In this document: one piece after another, positions 56,243 to 64,000 of the stretch
Layout: the number at the start of each line of letters is the position of its first letter
Position numbering within the stretch: position 1 is the stretch's first letter
Origin: an uncultured Pelagibacteraceae bacterium
GTDB lineage: Bacteria; Pseudomonadota; Alphaproteobacteria; Pelagibacterales; AG-422-B15
NCBI GenBank assembly: GCA_902619105.1
Contig: CACNCV010000001.1
Coordinates: forward strand, 146,706-210,705
DNA length: 64,000 bases
Direction of reading: 5' to 3'
Notes under the pieces: model-generated
Database searches by the model: none
Told to the model about the DNA's origin: nothing
What the model saw: only the letters and a program-made list of their open reading frames with translations
Made by a program: the position numbers and the translations under genes

Positions 56243-56524
56243 ATGACTCTAGAAGAATCTATAGATAAGAAAATTAATGACAATCTAAACCCGTCTTTTT
56301 TTAAAATTATAAACTTTTCTGATCAACACAAAAATCATTATGAAGGTGATAACAAAGATACTTCACATATTAAAATTATTATTGTTTCAGAATCTTTTGA
56401 TGGACATTCAAGAATTGAAAGAGAGAGAATTGTTCATAACATACTTAAAGAAGAAATATTGACAGAGATACACTCAATAAGATTAAAACTCTATATAAAG
56501 TCAGAATATGATTTAATTAAGTGA
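56243..56524 (+). CDS. bolA: BolA-family protein
   Basis: The 93-residue protein has the BolA pattern: ESFDGHSRIERERIVHNILKEE, with HSRIERERIV as the helix-turn element. BolA proteins work with monothiol glutaredoxins in iron-sulfur handling. It is divergent from the J-domain gene by 35 bp and overlaps the convergent CorC-type gene by 12 bp. Confidence 0.87.
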   Translation: MTLEESIDKKINDNLNPSFFKIINFSDQHKNHYEGDNKDTSHIKIIIVSESFDGHSRIERERIVHNILKEEILTEIHSIRLKLYIKSEYDLIK

Positions 56525-57781
56525 TGCAATTTTGACTTGCGAAATCAAATTTCTTTTCGTTTCAATTATTTCGAATTTAAATCCATAAAATTGAAAAACT
56601 TGCCCAGCTTTAGGAAAGGACCTAGACTCATTTATTATTAAACCAGAAATAGTATTTGCATCTTCATCAGGTAGGTCCCAACCAAAACTTCTATTAATGT
56701 TTCTTATTTCTGTAGATCCTTGAACTTTAATTGAGCCATCTTTATTTCTCACAATATCAGTTAAATCGATATCATGTTCATCGCTGATCTCTCCGACAAT
56801 CTCTTCAATAATATCCTCAAGACTTATCATTCCATTTAACACACCGTATTCATCAACCACCATGGCTAATTTAATTTTTCTGTTCAGGTGCATTTGTAAT
56901 TGATTTTTTAGAGGCGTAGTTTCTGGTACAAACCACGTTTTAATTAATGATTTCTTAATATCCTCTATTGAAATTTTTACAGATTTAAGTTCATTTAGCT
57001 TTCTCAACAGATTTTTTGCATGTATTAAGCCAATAATATTTTCATTATTGTCTTTCCAAACAGGTATTCTTGTATAAGGACTTTCAACAACTTGGTTTAT
57101 TATTTTTTCAGGATCTTCATCAATATTAACCATAAAGATATTGCTTCTGTGCACCATAATATCCTCAACAGTTGTTTCTGATAAATCTAAAATTCCAGTC
57201 ACCATGTCTTTATCCATTTTAAATAATCTTCCTTCTTTATGATGTAGATCTACAGTTCCCCTAATTTCATCAGCTACTGATAAACTTCTTGCGTTCTGGT
57301 CATGTTTAATTCCAACTATATTTAAAATAGTAAAAACGATTTTTTCCATCAGCCATGTCACCGGTGCTAAAATAGTTACAAATGGTTTTAAAAATGGACT
57401 TACTAATAGTGCCATTTTTTCTGCATTTGCAATAGCATAGCTTTTAGGAAGAATTTCTGCAAAAATCACAATTAATGCTGTCATTATGATTACGGCATAA
57501 GCAACACCTGTATTCCCAAAAATTTTGATTAATAAACTCGTAGCTAAAGCTGAAGCAAGAATATTGACTAAATTATTACCAAGTAAAATCGCTCCAATTA
57601 AGGCTTCTTTCTTATTCAATAAATCTATTGCGACATTAGAATTCTTTTTACCCTTCATGCCAAGACCAGTTAATCTACTTCGCGTACTTGCTGTTAGTGC
57701 TGTTTCTGAACCAGAGAAAAACGCAGAAAATGCTAAAAGAACTATTATAGCTAAAAATAATACGATAATTTCAAATATCAT
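56513..57781 (-). CDS. HlyC/CorC family transporter (CNNM, CBS domains)
   Basis: The 422-residue protein has a CNNM/DUF21 domain with about four membrane helices (1-190), paired CBS domains (about 205-330; VEDIMVHRSNIF, YTRIPVW, VVDEYGVLNGMISLEDIIEEIVGE in parts) and a C-terminal CorC_HlyC domain. Such proteins act in magnesium or other divalent-cation efflux; the haemolysin name is historical. It follows aroB directly, as in many Alphaproteobacteria. Confidence 0.88.
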   Translation of the reverse strand: MIFEIIVLFLAIIVLLAFSAFFSGSETALTASTRSRLTGLGMKGKKNSNVAIDLLNKKEALIGAILLGNNLVNILASALATSLLIKIFGNTGVAYAVIIMTALIVIFAEILPKSYAIANAEKMALLVSPFLKPFVTILAPVTWLMEKIVFTILNIVGIKHDQNARSLSVADEIRGTVDLHHKEGRLFKMDKDMVTGILDLSETTVEDIMVHRSNIFMVNIDEDPEKIINQVVESPYTRIPVWKDNNENIIGLIHAKNLLRKLNELKSVKISIEDIKKSLIKTWFVPETTPLKNQLQMHLNRKIKLAMVVDEYGVLNGMISLEDIIEEIVGEISDEHDIDLTDIVRNKDGSIKVQGSTEIRNINRSFGWDLPDEDANTISGLIINESRSFPKAGQVFQFYGFKFEIIETKRNLISQVKIASLN

Positions 57782-58888
57782 CTAATTTATATAATTATTT
57801 ATCACGCTGTCTAATTTTCTAGTTGAATATCGATTGGCTAAATATGCTTTACCTAAATTCCTTAAAAGAATCAGATTTATATGATTATTTTTTACTTTTT
57901 TATCAGAATTCATTGTCTCTTTAAATTTTTTAAGTGATGTCTTTCTTTTAATATTGTTAGGTATTTTTGTTTTCATTTTTAATTTTTGAAAATGATCTTT
58001 TATTTTATTAATATTTTTATTTAAACTATTCCCTTGAAGTGAAGACATATCTAGAGCCATCAAGATGCCAATAGATACAGCTTCTCCATGTGTTAATGAT
58101 TTTTGGTAATTATTTATTGCTTCAATAGCATGTCCGAAAGTATGGCCTAAATTAAGTATTGCTCTTATATTTTTTTCTTTTTCATCTTTTCTTACAATTA
58201 TTGCTTTATTTTTGCAAGAGTGGAAAACAGCCTCAATTAAATATTTTTTGTTAAATGTCATAAGCTTCGACTCATTATCTAAAAGCCAATTAAGGAATCT
58301 TTTATCCATAATAAGTCCATACTTAATTATTTCAGCATAGCCAGATAAAATCTCCCTTTTTGGAAGAGATTTTAATAGTGAAACATCGGAAATCACTAAT
58401 TTAGGTTGGTAAAAAGTACCTATCAGATTTTTGCCTTCTTTAGTATTGACCCCTGTTTTGCCTCCTACTGCAGAGTCGACTTGCGATAATAATGTTGTAG
58501 GTATCTGAATAAAATTAATACCTCTTAATGTGATACTTGCTGTAAAACCAACAATATCGCCAATAACACCTCCACCAAAAGCAATTAAAGTATCATTCCT
58601 ATCAACCTTATATTTGAGAAGTTTAGACGTAATTAAATTAATAGTTTTAATATTTTTGTATTTCTCACCATCATTAATTATTATCTTGTTAAAACTTATT
58701 TTATTTTTTTTTAGTGAGTTCTCTAATTTTTTTCCGTAAAGTTTATAGATTAATTTATTAGTAATTATAAAAACTCGTGGATTTATTAATTTCTTTTTTA
58801 TTAATGAGCCTGAGCTCAATAAAATATTATCACCAATTAATATCTTATATTCGTCTGTTCCGGTCTTTACCTCTAAAGTTTTTTTCAT
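57782..58888 (-). CDS. aroB: 3-dehydroquinate synthase
   Basis: The 368-residue protein has the NAD-binding FGGGVIGDIVGF, IPTTLLSQVDSAVGGKTGVN and metal histidines in LGHTFGHAIE and HGEAVSIG. It closes DAHP into dehydroquinate, step two of the shikimate pathway. It follows aroK by 2 bp, the widespread aroK-aroB pairing. Confidence 0.95.
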   Translation of the reverse strand: MKKTLEVKTGTDEYKILIGDNILLSSGSLIKKKLINPRVFIITNKLIYKLYGKKLENSLKKNKISFNKIIINDGEKYKNIKTINLITSKLLKYKVDRNDTLIAFGGGVIGDIVGFTASITLRGINFIQIPTTLLSQVDSAVGGKTGVNTKEGKNLIGTFYQPKLVISDVSLLKSLPKREILSGYAEIIKYGLIMDKRFLNWLLDNESKLMTFNKKYLIEAVFHSCKNKAIIVRKDEKEKNIRAILNLGHTFGHAIEAINNYQKSLTHGEAVSIGILMALDMSSLQGNSLNKNINKIKDHFQKLKMKTKIPNNIKRKTSLKKFKETMNSDKKVKNNHINLILLRNLGKAYLANRYSTRKLDSVINNYIN

Positions 58889-58890
58889 TA

Positions 58891-59421
58891 TTAGATTTTT
58901 AAAGCTTCGGTAATTTCTTTAATTATTTGATATTTATTTTTTTTGCTCACATCGATTGTGAATTTAGCTTTTGAGTAATTTTTCTGCCTAATTTTATTTA
59001 ATCTTTCAAATTCTTCTTTTATATTTTTATTTGATAAAAGGGGCCTTTTTTTTGACACTCTACATCTTTTTTCTAAAATATTCAAATCACATTTTAGCCA
59101 TATTGAATTACATTTATTCAATATTAACTTTCTTATTTTTAAATCTTCAAAGCCACCTCCGCCTAGTGCAATAATAGAGTTTTTTTTATCTAGTAATTTT
59201 AAAGTAATTTTTCTCTCAATATTTCTGAAGATACTTTCACCGCTTTCATCAAAAATTTTTGCAATTTTTTGACCCATTTCTTTTTCAATTTCTTTATCCG
59301 TGTCATAAAAATCTAAGCCTAGTTTTTTTGATAAACCTCTGCCAATAGTTGATTTACCAGAGCCCATATGGCCTAGAAAAACTATATTTTTTTTTGTTTG
59401 AGAGAGTCTTTTTTTTGACAT
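58891..59421 (-). CDS. aroK: Shikimate kinase
   Basis: The 176-residue P-loop kinase has Walker A GHMGSGKST (17-25), shikimate-binding FYDTDKEIEKEMG, GGGGFED and the lid arginine in KKRPLL. It phosphorylates shikimate. Coupled to aroB. It is divergent from the unrecognised 577-residue gene with 55 bp between starts. Confidence 0.95.
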   Translation of the reverse strand: MSKKRLSQTKKNIVFLGHMGSGKSTIGRGLSKKLGLDFYDTDKEIEKEMGQKIAKIFDESGESIFRNIERKITLKLLDKKNSIIALGGGGFEDLKIRKLILNKCNSIWLKCDLNILEKRCRVSKKRPLLSNKNIKEEFERLNKIRQKNYSKAKFTIDVSKKNKYQIIKEITEALKI

Positions 59422-59476
59422 TATTAAATGTGAATAAATTTCACAGTTTTAAAATATTCTGTTAAAAGAAATTAAT

Positions 59477-61210
59477 ATGTTTGATAAAAGCATTCGTAAT
59501 AAAGTGACATTATATATCATTAGTTTATCTCTTATAAGCTCATTTTTCATTAATATTGATGTTTTGGCGGAAAGCAATTTGAGTCAAGAGCCATATGAAA
59601 TTTGGCAAGAGAACAGTGTTATAAGCGAAATTGAAAGCTCTGTTGAAAAATCAAATACGCAGGAAGCAGTAAACTTAACTAATCAAACCGTAAAACAGGA
59701 AAATTTTCTATTCACTAAAGCCGATGCTATAGGCTTATATGATCCAACTAATGGCGGATTTGAAGCTAATTTATGGGATGGGTCTAATATAGAGGATATA
59801 GCATATTTAATTAATACAGCTCCTGTAGAAAGTACTAGTTCAACTCTTACGAACCTAGTAAAAAATGTAATCTTAACTACAGCAGCTCCACCCGATAAAT
59901 CAAATAGTGACTCATTATCTTTTTTAAATCTTAAATCAGATTTTTTAATCTCAAGAGGTTATTATAAAAATATATCTCAATTATTTAGCTTACTAAATAG
60001 TGATGAAATAAACGATATTTTAAGTGATGGAATGATAGATAATTTACTTATCTATAATCAATACAAAAGAATTTGTAATAGCAACTCTAATTTAATATCA
60101 GAAAGATTAAGTGATTTATATTTTGCATCATTTTGCAATGCAATGTCAGCTAATAAACTAACTCTTGATCTAAATATCTCTTTAATGCGAGATGATAATA
60201 ATTCTTATAATGAAGAGTATTTATCTTTATTATCTGAAATTATTTACAGTGATGAAATTAAAGCTGAAAATCTCAAAGAAATAAATCTAATTAATTTAAA
60301 TTTATTACAAAAATACAATGTCGATATTGATAAATATATTTCCATAAATTCACCAATAAAATTTAAATTGTTCTACTTTTTAAATTATAAGAAGAACAAC
60401 CTTAAAAAAATTTCAATTGCTGAAGAACTTGTCAAAAAAGGCTTGGTTGAACACAAATACCTTGCAGAGATTTACCAGTCCTTTGATCTGAGTAATACTA
60501 AGGACGCTGGTGATGATAATTTAGCTTTATTAGAGCGAATTAAAATCTTTAAAGATATAAGAAAAACTTCATCTCAGGCTGAATTAGTAAGTAAAATACC
60601 TGAATATGTTAGTTTATTTAGTGCGCATGGTATGTTGGATACAGCGTCTTTAATGATTTATGATAAAATAAAAATAGTTCAGCCAAAACCAGATTATATC
60701 GATAATGCATCGGGTATTTGCCTGATCTTTATACTAAATGATGACCCTGAAAAATGTAATGAGTGGGTGAATCAATTGAATCTCAATTCAAACACATTAG
60801 AGCTTTCTAAAGCTAAGTTTTATCTTTCATTGGCGAACGGTAAAGCAATAAAAGAGACTAACTTAAATCAATTAATTGACTATGAAGGTTTTTCCGATAG
60901 GCAGAAGAATATTATAGTTAAGTATTACGAACTTATTACAAATTCAAAAAAAATTAGTTATTGGAAAACTCCAAATGAATTAAATAAAGTCTCCTCAATA
61001 ACTGCAAATATAAAACTTCATAATTATTTTGAGTCTCTTGAAAATCAAATAGGTGAGAAAATAATTTTACTAAACATATTGCATGGAGATGATAATTTTA
61101 ATGAGAATGACGAGTTTTCAATTTTTCTTATAATAGATTCATTGTTCGAGATTAATGAAGTTTACGCACAAGACTATATATTAGAGTATTTTTCAACGTA
61201 CAATTTATAG
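59477..61210 (+). CDS. Unrecognised secreted 577-residue protein
   Basis: I do not recognise a family. The protein has a signal peptide (about 10-31, VLA-ES cleavage likely), then a mostly helical, acidic, Asn/Ser/Leu-rich body without cysteine-rich or catalytic motifs. Leucine-patterned helices from about 150 to 560 suggest an alpha-solenoid. A conserved-looking LWDGSNIEDIAYLI segment lies at about 93-106. The stop overlaps the xerD GTG by one base, so it is translated with xerD. The slot between aroK and xerD often holds an uncharacterised protein in Alphaproteobacteria. Confidence 0.6.
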   Translation: MFDKSIRNKVTLYIISLSLISSFFINIDVLAESNLSQEPYEIWQENSVISEIESSVEKSNTQEAVNLTNQTVKQENFLFTKADAIGLYDPTNGGFEANLWDGSNIEDIAYLINTAPVESTSSTLTNLVKNVILTTAAPPDKSNSDSLSFLNLKSDFLISRGYYKNISQLFSLLNSDEINDILSDGMIDNLLIYNQYKRICNSNSNLISERLSDLYFASFCNAMSANKLTLDLNISLMRDDNNSYNEEYLSLLSEIIYSDEIKAENLKEINLINLNLLQKYNVDIDKYISINSPIKFKLFYFLNYKKNNLKKISIAEELVKKGLVEHKYLAEIYQSFDLSNTKDAGDDNLALLERIKIFKDIRKTSSQAELVSKIPEYVSLFSAHGMLDTASLMIYDKIKIVQPKPDYIDNASGICLIFILNDDPEKCNEWVNQLNLNSNTLELSKAKFYLSLANGKAIKETNLNQLIDYEGFSDRQKNIIVKYYELITNSKKISYWKTPNELNKVSSITANIKLHNYFESLENQIGEKIILLNILHGDDNFNENDEFSIFLIIDSLFEINEVYAQDYILEYFSTYNL

Positions 61211-62136
61211 TGCCGAAAATAGAAAAATCTATTATTGAGAATTTCTTAGAATCACTGATATCTGAGAGAGGTTTAAGTAAAAATACGATTGAATCTTATA
61301 AAAGCGATATAAATCAGTTTTTAGAAAGACAAACAACAAGCAAATCATCTGAACTAATATTTTCAAGAAAATCAATTGAAAAATATATTTCAATGATGAA
61401 CGATTTAGGATTTGAGAGGTCAACAATCCTCAGGAAATTATCTTCGTTAGGACACTTTTGTGATTTTTTAGTTACCGAAAATATACTGAAAGATAATCCG
61501 TTCTCGCAAATATCAATACCCAAAAAAAACTCTAAGCTACCGATTTTTTTAACAAACGATCAGGTAGATAGGCTATTAGAGACAGCTAAAAATGATGACT
61601 CTATTAAAGGGTTGAGACTATTCACTATGATAGAAATATTATATGCAACAGGAATAAGAGTTTCTGAGCTAGTTGGATTAAAATTGTCATCTTTATATGA
61701 AAAAGAAAATTTTATTTTTGTTACAGGTAAAGGAAATAAAGAAAGACTTGTGCCCGTTGATCAAAACACTTTATCCACAATAGAAAAGTATCTAAAAGTA
61801 AGAGTAGAATTTTTAAATGCAGATAAAAATGAAGACAAATGGCTTTTTCCTTCAAGAAATTCAAAGCTTGGTCATATTTCAAGGCAAAGATTTCATCAAC
61901 TTTTAAAAGTATTGTGCAAAGAAGCGAATATCGATGCAAAATACGTTAGCCCCCACAAGCTAAGACATGCCTTTGCATCGCATCTACTTGCTAATGGAAT
62001 GGATTTGAGATCACTACAAATGCTACTTGGGCATTCAGATATATCTACAACACAAATTTATACTCATGTTCTTAGCGATAGATTAAAAAGTACGGTGGAA
62101 GATAATCACCCATTATCCAAGGTATTCAAAGAATAA
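61210..62136 (+). CDS. xerD: Site-specific tyrosine recombinase XerD
   Basis: The 308-residue protein has an N-terminal SAM-like core-binding domain and a catalytic domain with Arg in ATGIRVSELVGL, HKLRHAFASHLL, LLGHSDISTTQIYTH and the tyrosine near residue 284. Full R-H-R-H-Y set. XerD, with XerC, resolves chromosome dimers at dif. It starts with GTG on the last base of the previous stop. Length and location beside aroK mark it as the chromosomal enzyme, not a phage integrase. Confidence 0.92.
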   Translation: MPKIEKSIIENFLESLISERGLSKNTIESYKSDINQFLERQTTSKSSELIFSRKSIEKYISMMNDLGFERSTILRKLSSLGHFCDFLVTENILKDNPFSQISIPKKNSKLPIFLTNDQVDRLLETAKNDDSIKGLRLFTMIEILYATGIRVSELVGLKLSSLYEKENFIFVTGKGNKERLVPVDQNTLSTIEKYLKVRVEFLNADKNEDKWLFPSRNSKLGHISRQRFHQLLKVLCKEANIDAKYVSPHKLRHAFASHLLANGMDLRSLQMLLGHSDISTTQIYTHVLSDRLKSTVEDNHPLSKVFKE

Positions 62137-62170
62137 TTGTAATTCAAGTTGTCCTTGAAAAGAGGATTTT

Positions 62171-62215
62171 ATGATGATAAACCAACAAAATGAGTTTCAC
62201 GCCCGTACCCTCTAA
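62171..62215 (+). other. Possible 14-codon upstream ORF overlapping mcl
   Basis: An ATG at 62171 opens a 14-codon frame ending at TAA 62213-62215, out of frame with mcl and overlapping its first eight codons. It has the better-placed ribosome-binding site (AGAGGA at 62160-62166), while the mcl ATG at 62190 has none clear. It may be a leader peptide that affects mcl translation or may be chance. Confidence 0.3.
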
Positions 62216-63170
62216 CACTATAAGAATAAATAGATCTCAGTTATTTGTTCCAGGGTCAAAGCCAGATTTGTTTGAGAAAGCTTCAGCAAGCAATGCAGAT
62301 ATAATCTGTTTAGATCTTGAGGATGCTGTGGCACCGCAAGATAAGGAACAAGCAAAAGAAAATGTAATCAAAGCACTAAAAAATCATGATTTTGGGAAAA
62401 AAACTATTTCAGTAAGAATTAATGGATTGGATACTCATTATTGTTACAGAGATGTTGTTGACTTAATGGAAAATGGTGGTGAGCGATTAGATTTAATCAT
62501 GATACCAAAAGTTGGTGTTCCAGAGGATGTTTATGCGATTGATATGTTAGTGACGCAAATAGAAGATAAAACTCAAAGACAAAAGAAAATAGGCTTTGAA
62601 CTTATAGTTGAAACATCAATGGGAATAACAAACCTAGATAAGATCTTAACTGGGAGCAAAAGAATTGAATCTCTCCATTTTGGTTATGCTGATTATGCGG
62701 CATCAGTTAGAATGCGAACAACAAATATCGGCGGATCTAATCAAGACTATTCAATATTAACTGATGAAATTGATGGAGAGAGAAAAACTCACTGGAATGA
62801 TATGTGGCACTATCCAATATCAAAAATGACAACTATCGGAAGGGCTCATGGTGTTAGGATTATTGACGGTCCTTTTGGGGATTTTTCAGATCCAGATGGT
62901 TTCAAGTCTCACGCAAGAAGAACGGCAATTCTTGGATGCGAGGGAAAATGGGCAATTCATCCTAGTCAGGTAGATCTTGCAAATGAGGTATTCACACTAC
63001 CGGAAAAAGAAGTACAAAAAGCCAGAGATATTCTTGAAGCGATGAAAAAAGCACAGGAGTCAGGCGCAGGCGCTGCTACACTAAATGGAAAATTAATAGA
63101 CGCCGCTTCAATAAGGCAAGCCGAGCAAATTATCGAACAAACAAAATTAATAGAAACTCTAAGTAAATAA
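62190..63170 (+). CDS. mcl: L-malyl-CoA/beta-methylmalyl-CoA lyase
   Basis: The 326-residue HpcH/CitE-fold protein has RSQLFVPGSKPDLFEKA, CLDLEDAVAP, SVRINGLDTHYCYRDVVDL, MIPKVG, ETSMGI and GKWAIHPSQVDLANEVF. This matches Mcl of EMC-pathway Alphaproteobacteria more closely than CitE. It splits beta-methylmalyl-CoA to glyoxylate and propionyl-CoA, and malyl-CoA to acetyl-CoA and glyoxylate. The MSF start agrees with known Mcl proteins. accA follows 11 bp later. Confidence 0.92.
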   Translation: MSFTPVPSNTIRINRSQLFVPGSKPDLFEKASASNADIICLDLEDAVAPQDKEQAKENVIKALKNHDFGKKTISVRINGLDTHYCYRDVVDLMENGGERLDLIMIPKVGVPEDVYAIDMLVTQIEDKTQRQKKIGFELIVETSMGITNLDKILTGSKRIESLHFGYADYAASVRMRTTNIGGSNQDYSILTDEIDGERKTHWNDMWHYPISKMTTIGRAHGVRIIDGPFGDFSDPDGFKSHARRTAILGCEGKWAIHPSQVDLANEVFTLPEKEVQKARDILEAMKKAQESGAGAATLNGKLIDAASIRQAEQIIEQTKLIETLSK

Positions 63171-63181
63171 TTTATTATTAA

Positions 63182-64000
63182 ATGAACACCTATCTTGAGT
63201 TTGAAAAGCCCATCGAACAACTTGACAATAAGGTTCATGAGCTCAAAAGCTTAAATGATAATGCTCCATCAGATAATCTTCTTGAAGAAATTACGCAAGT
63301 TGAAGAACAAATAAATGAAACTTATAGAAAGATATATTCTTCAATATCACCTTGGCAAAGGACACTTGTTGCAAGACATCCTCAACGACCAAAAACTAGA
63401 GAATATATTCAAAATCTAATTGAGGATTTTTTCCCATTATCAGGTGATCGTTTTTTTTCAGAAGATAAAGCCATTCTTGGGGGGTTTGGAAAATTTAGAG
63501 GTAAAACAGTATTAGTCCTTGGTCATGAAAAGGGACACGATACAACATCAAGAATTGAACATAATTTTGGAATGCCTAGGCCTGAGGGATACAGAAAAGC
63601 TCAAAGATTAATGAAACTTGCAGAGGATTTTGACATTCCAGTAATTTCCTTCGTAGACACCCCTGGCGCTTACCCTGGAGTAGGAGCTGAACAGCGAGGA
63701 CAGTCTGAAGCAATAGCAAAAACAACTGAGTGTTGTTTATCATTGGGTGTTCCTATTATAGCAATAATAATCGGTGAAGGAGGATCAGGCGGTGCAGTCG
63801 CTATTGGTTCAGGAAATACAGTCCTTATGTTGGAAAACTCCATATATTCAGTAATTTCTCCAGAGGGCTGTTCATCAATTTTATGGAAAGATAATACGAA
63901 AACTGTTGAGGCGGCATCAGCCCTTAAGCTTACAGCAGAAGATATGTTAAAAATTGATGTAATTGATGAAATTGTTAAAGAGCCTACAGGTGGCGCACAT
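63182..64000 (+). CDS. accA: Acetyl-CoA carboxylase carboxyltransferase alpha subunit (5' part)
   Basis: The frame starts at ATG 63182 (MNTYLEFEKPIEQLD) and runs open to the window edge, 273 codons. It has the AccA pattern: WQRTLVARHPQRPKTREYI, GHEKGHDTTSRI, FGMPRPEGYRKA, FVDTPGAYPGVGAEQRGQ and IGEGGSGGAVAIG. With AccD it transfers carboxyl from biotin to acetyl-CoA to make malonyl-CoA. About 40-50 residues are probably missing beyond the edge. Confidence 0.95.
   Translation, partial: MNTYLEFEKPIEQLDNKVHELKSLNDNAPSDNLLEEITQVEEQINETYRKIYSSISPWQRTLVARHPQRPKTREYIQNLIEDFFPLSGDRFFSEDKAILGGFGKFRGKTVLVLGHEKGHDTTSRIEHNFGMPRPEGYRKAQRLMKLAEDFDIPVISFVDTPGAYPGVGAEQRGQSEAIAKTTECCLSLGVPIIAIIIGEGGSGGAVAIGSGNTVLMLENSIYSVISPEGCSSILWKDNTKTVEAASALKLTAEDMLKIDVIDEIVKEPTGGAH

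Noticed and set aside
61210-62136. Tyrosine recombinase as a sign of an integrated element.
   Set aside because: It is a full-length XerD in its normal chromosomal place beside aroK; no att repeats, phage or cargo genes are nearby.

Overview
The window is strongly AT-rich, gene-dense chromosomal DNA (spacers mostly under 60 bp) from what is most likely a streamlined, probably marine, alphaproteobacterium. The evidence is gene order and content: bolA-dnaJ-like-cobS-cobT-rpmB, fdxA-carD, argH-lptM-lysA, a zinc-ribbon gene/ydcF/plsC/DUF2125/tyrA/hisC/metX/metW block, Coq7, RpoH, and a nearly full set of ethylmalonyl-CoA (EMC) pathway genes. I see no insertion sequence, prophage, CRISPR array, integron or obvious pseudogene. 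Genus and species cannot be fixed from this sequence alone.

Layout. 1-7.3 kb: end of atpC, then a long minus-strand run (rplU, rpmA, obgE, proB, proA, nadD, rsfS, rlmH, ctpA, rppH). 7.4-13.4 kb: plus-strand DUF1015/serC/serA, gpmA, and a thiolase/acetoacetyl-CoA reductase pair. 13.4-16 kb: gloB, metW and metX, with metX behind a SAM-II riboswitch and an intrinsic terminator. 16-23.9 kb: hisC, tyrA, DUF2125, plsC, ydcF, zinc-ribbon gene, lysA, an unlisted 40-codon lipoprotein gene (lptM), argH and a TlpA-type thioredoxin. 23.9-32 kb: etfA/etfB, cobalamin adenosyltransferase, HIG1 protein, methylsuccinyl-CoA dehydrogenase and ccr, divergent from ecm and an esterase. 32-38.4 kb: HNH protein, coq7, dsbB, DedA-like gene, tRNA-Leu(CAA) directly in front of pabB-pabC-acyl-CoA synthetase. 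38.4-42.7 kb: a three-gene RND/LolA-like/beta-barrel envelope operon. 42.7-49.3 kb: ispH, thioesterase, GNAT, FAD oxidoreductase, rpoH, csaA-like gene, tRNA-Arg(CCU), a histone-H1-like Lys/Ala repeat gene, carD with a polylysine head, fdxA and a TerB-like gene. 49.4-64 kb: methylmalonyl-CoA mutase, meaB, rpmB, cobT, cobS, dnaJ-like, bolA, CorC-type protein, aroB, aroK, an unrecognised 577-residue secreted protein, xerD, malyl-CoA lyase and the start of accA.

How it fits together. Acetyl-CoA can be condensed and reduced (thiolase, PhaB), reductively carboxylated (Ccr), rearranged by B12-dependent Ecm, oxidised by Mcd through ETF, and cleaved by Mcl; the resulting propionyl-CoA can enter the TCA cycle through Mcm. 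Adenosyltransferase, MeaB and CobS/CobT serve the B12 requirement. The genes are scattered over about 50 kb.

Most of the window is conserved housekeeping DNA. The parts most worth a second look are the SAM-II aptamer coupled to a terminator, three proteins with polylysine segments (H1-like protein, CarD, L21), the tRNA placed 9 nt before pabB, repeated 4-base stop-to-stop overlaps of convergent genes, the RND/LolA-like/barrel operon, and the 577-residue orphan.
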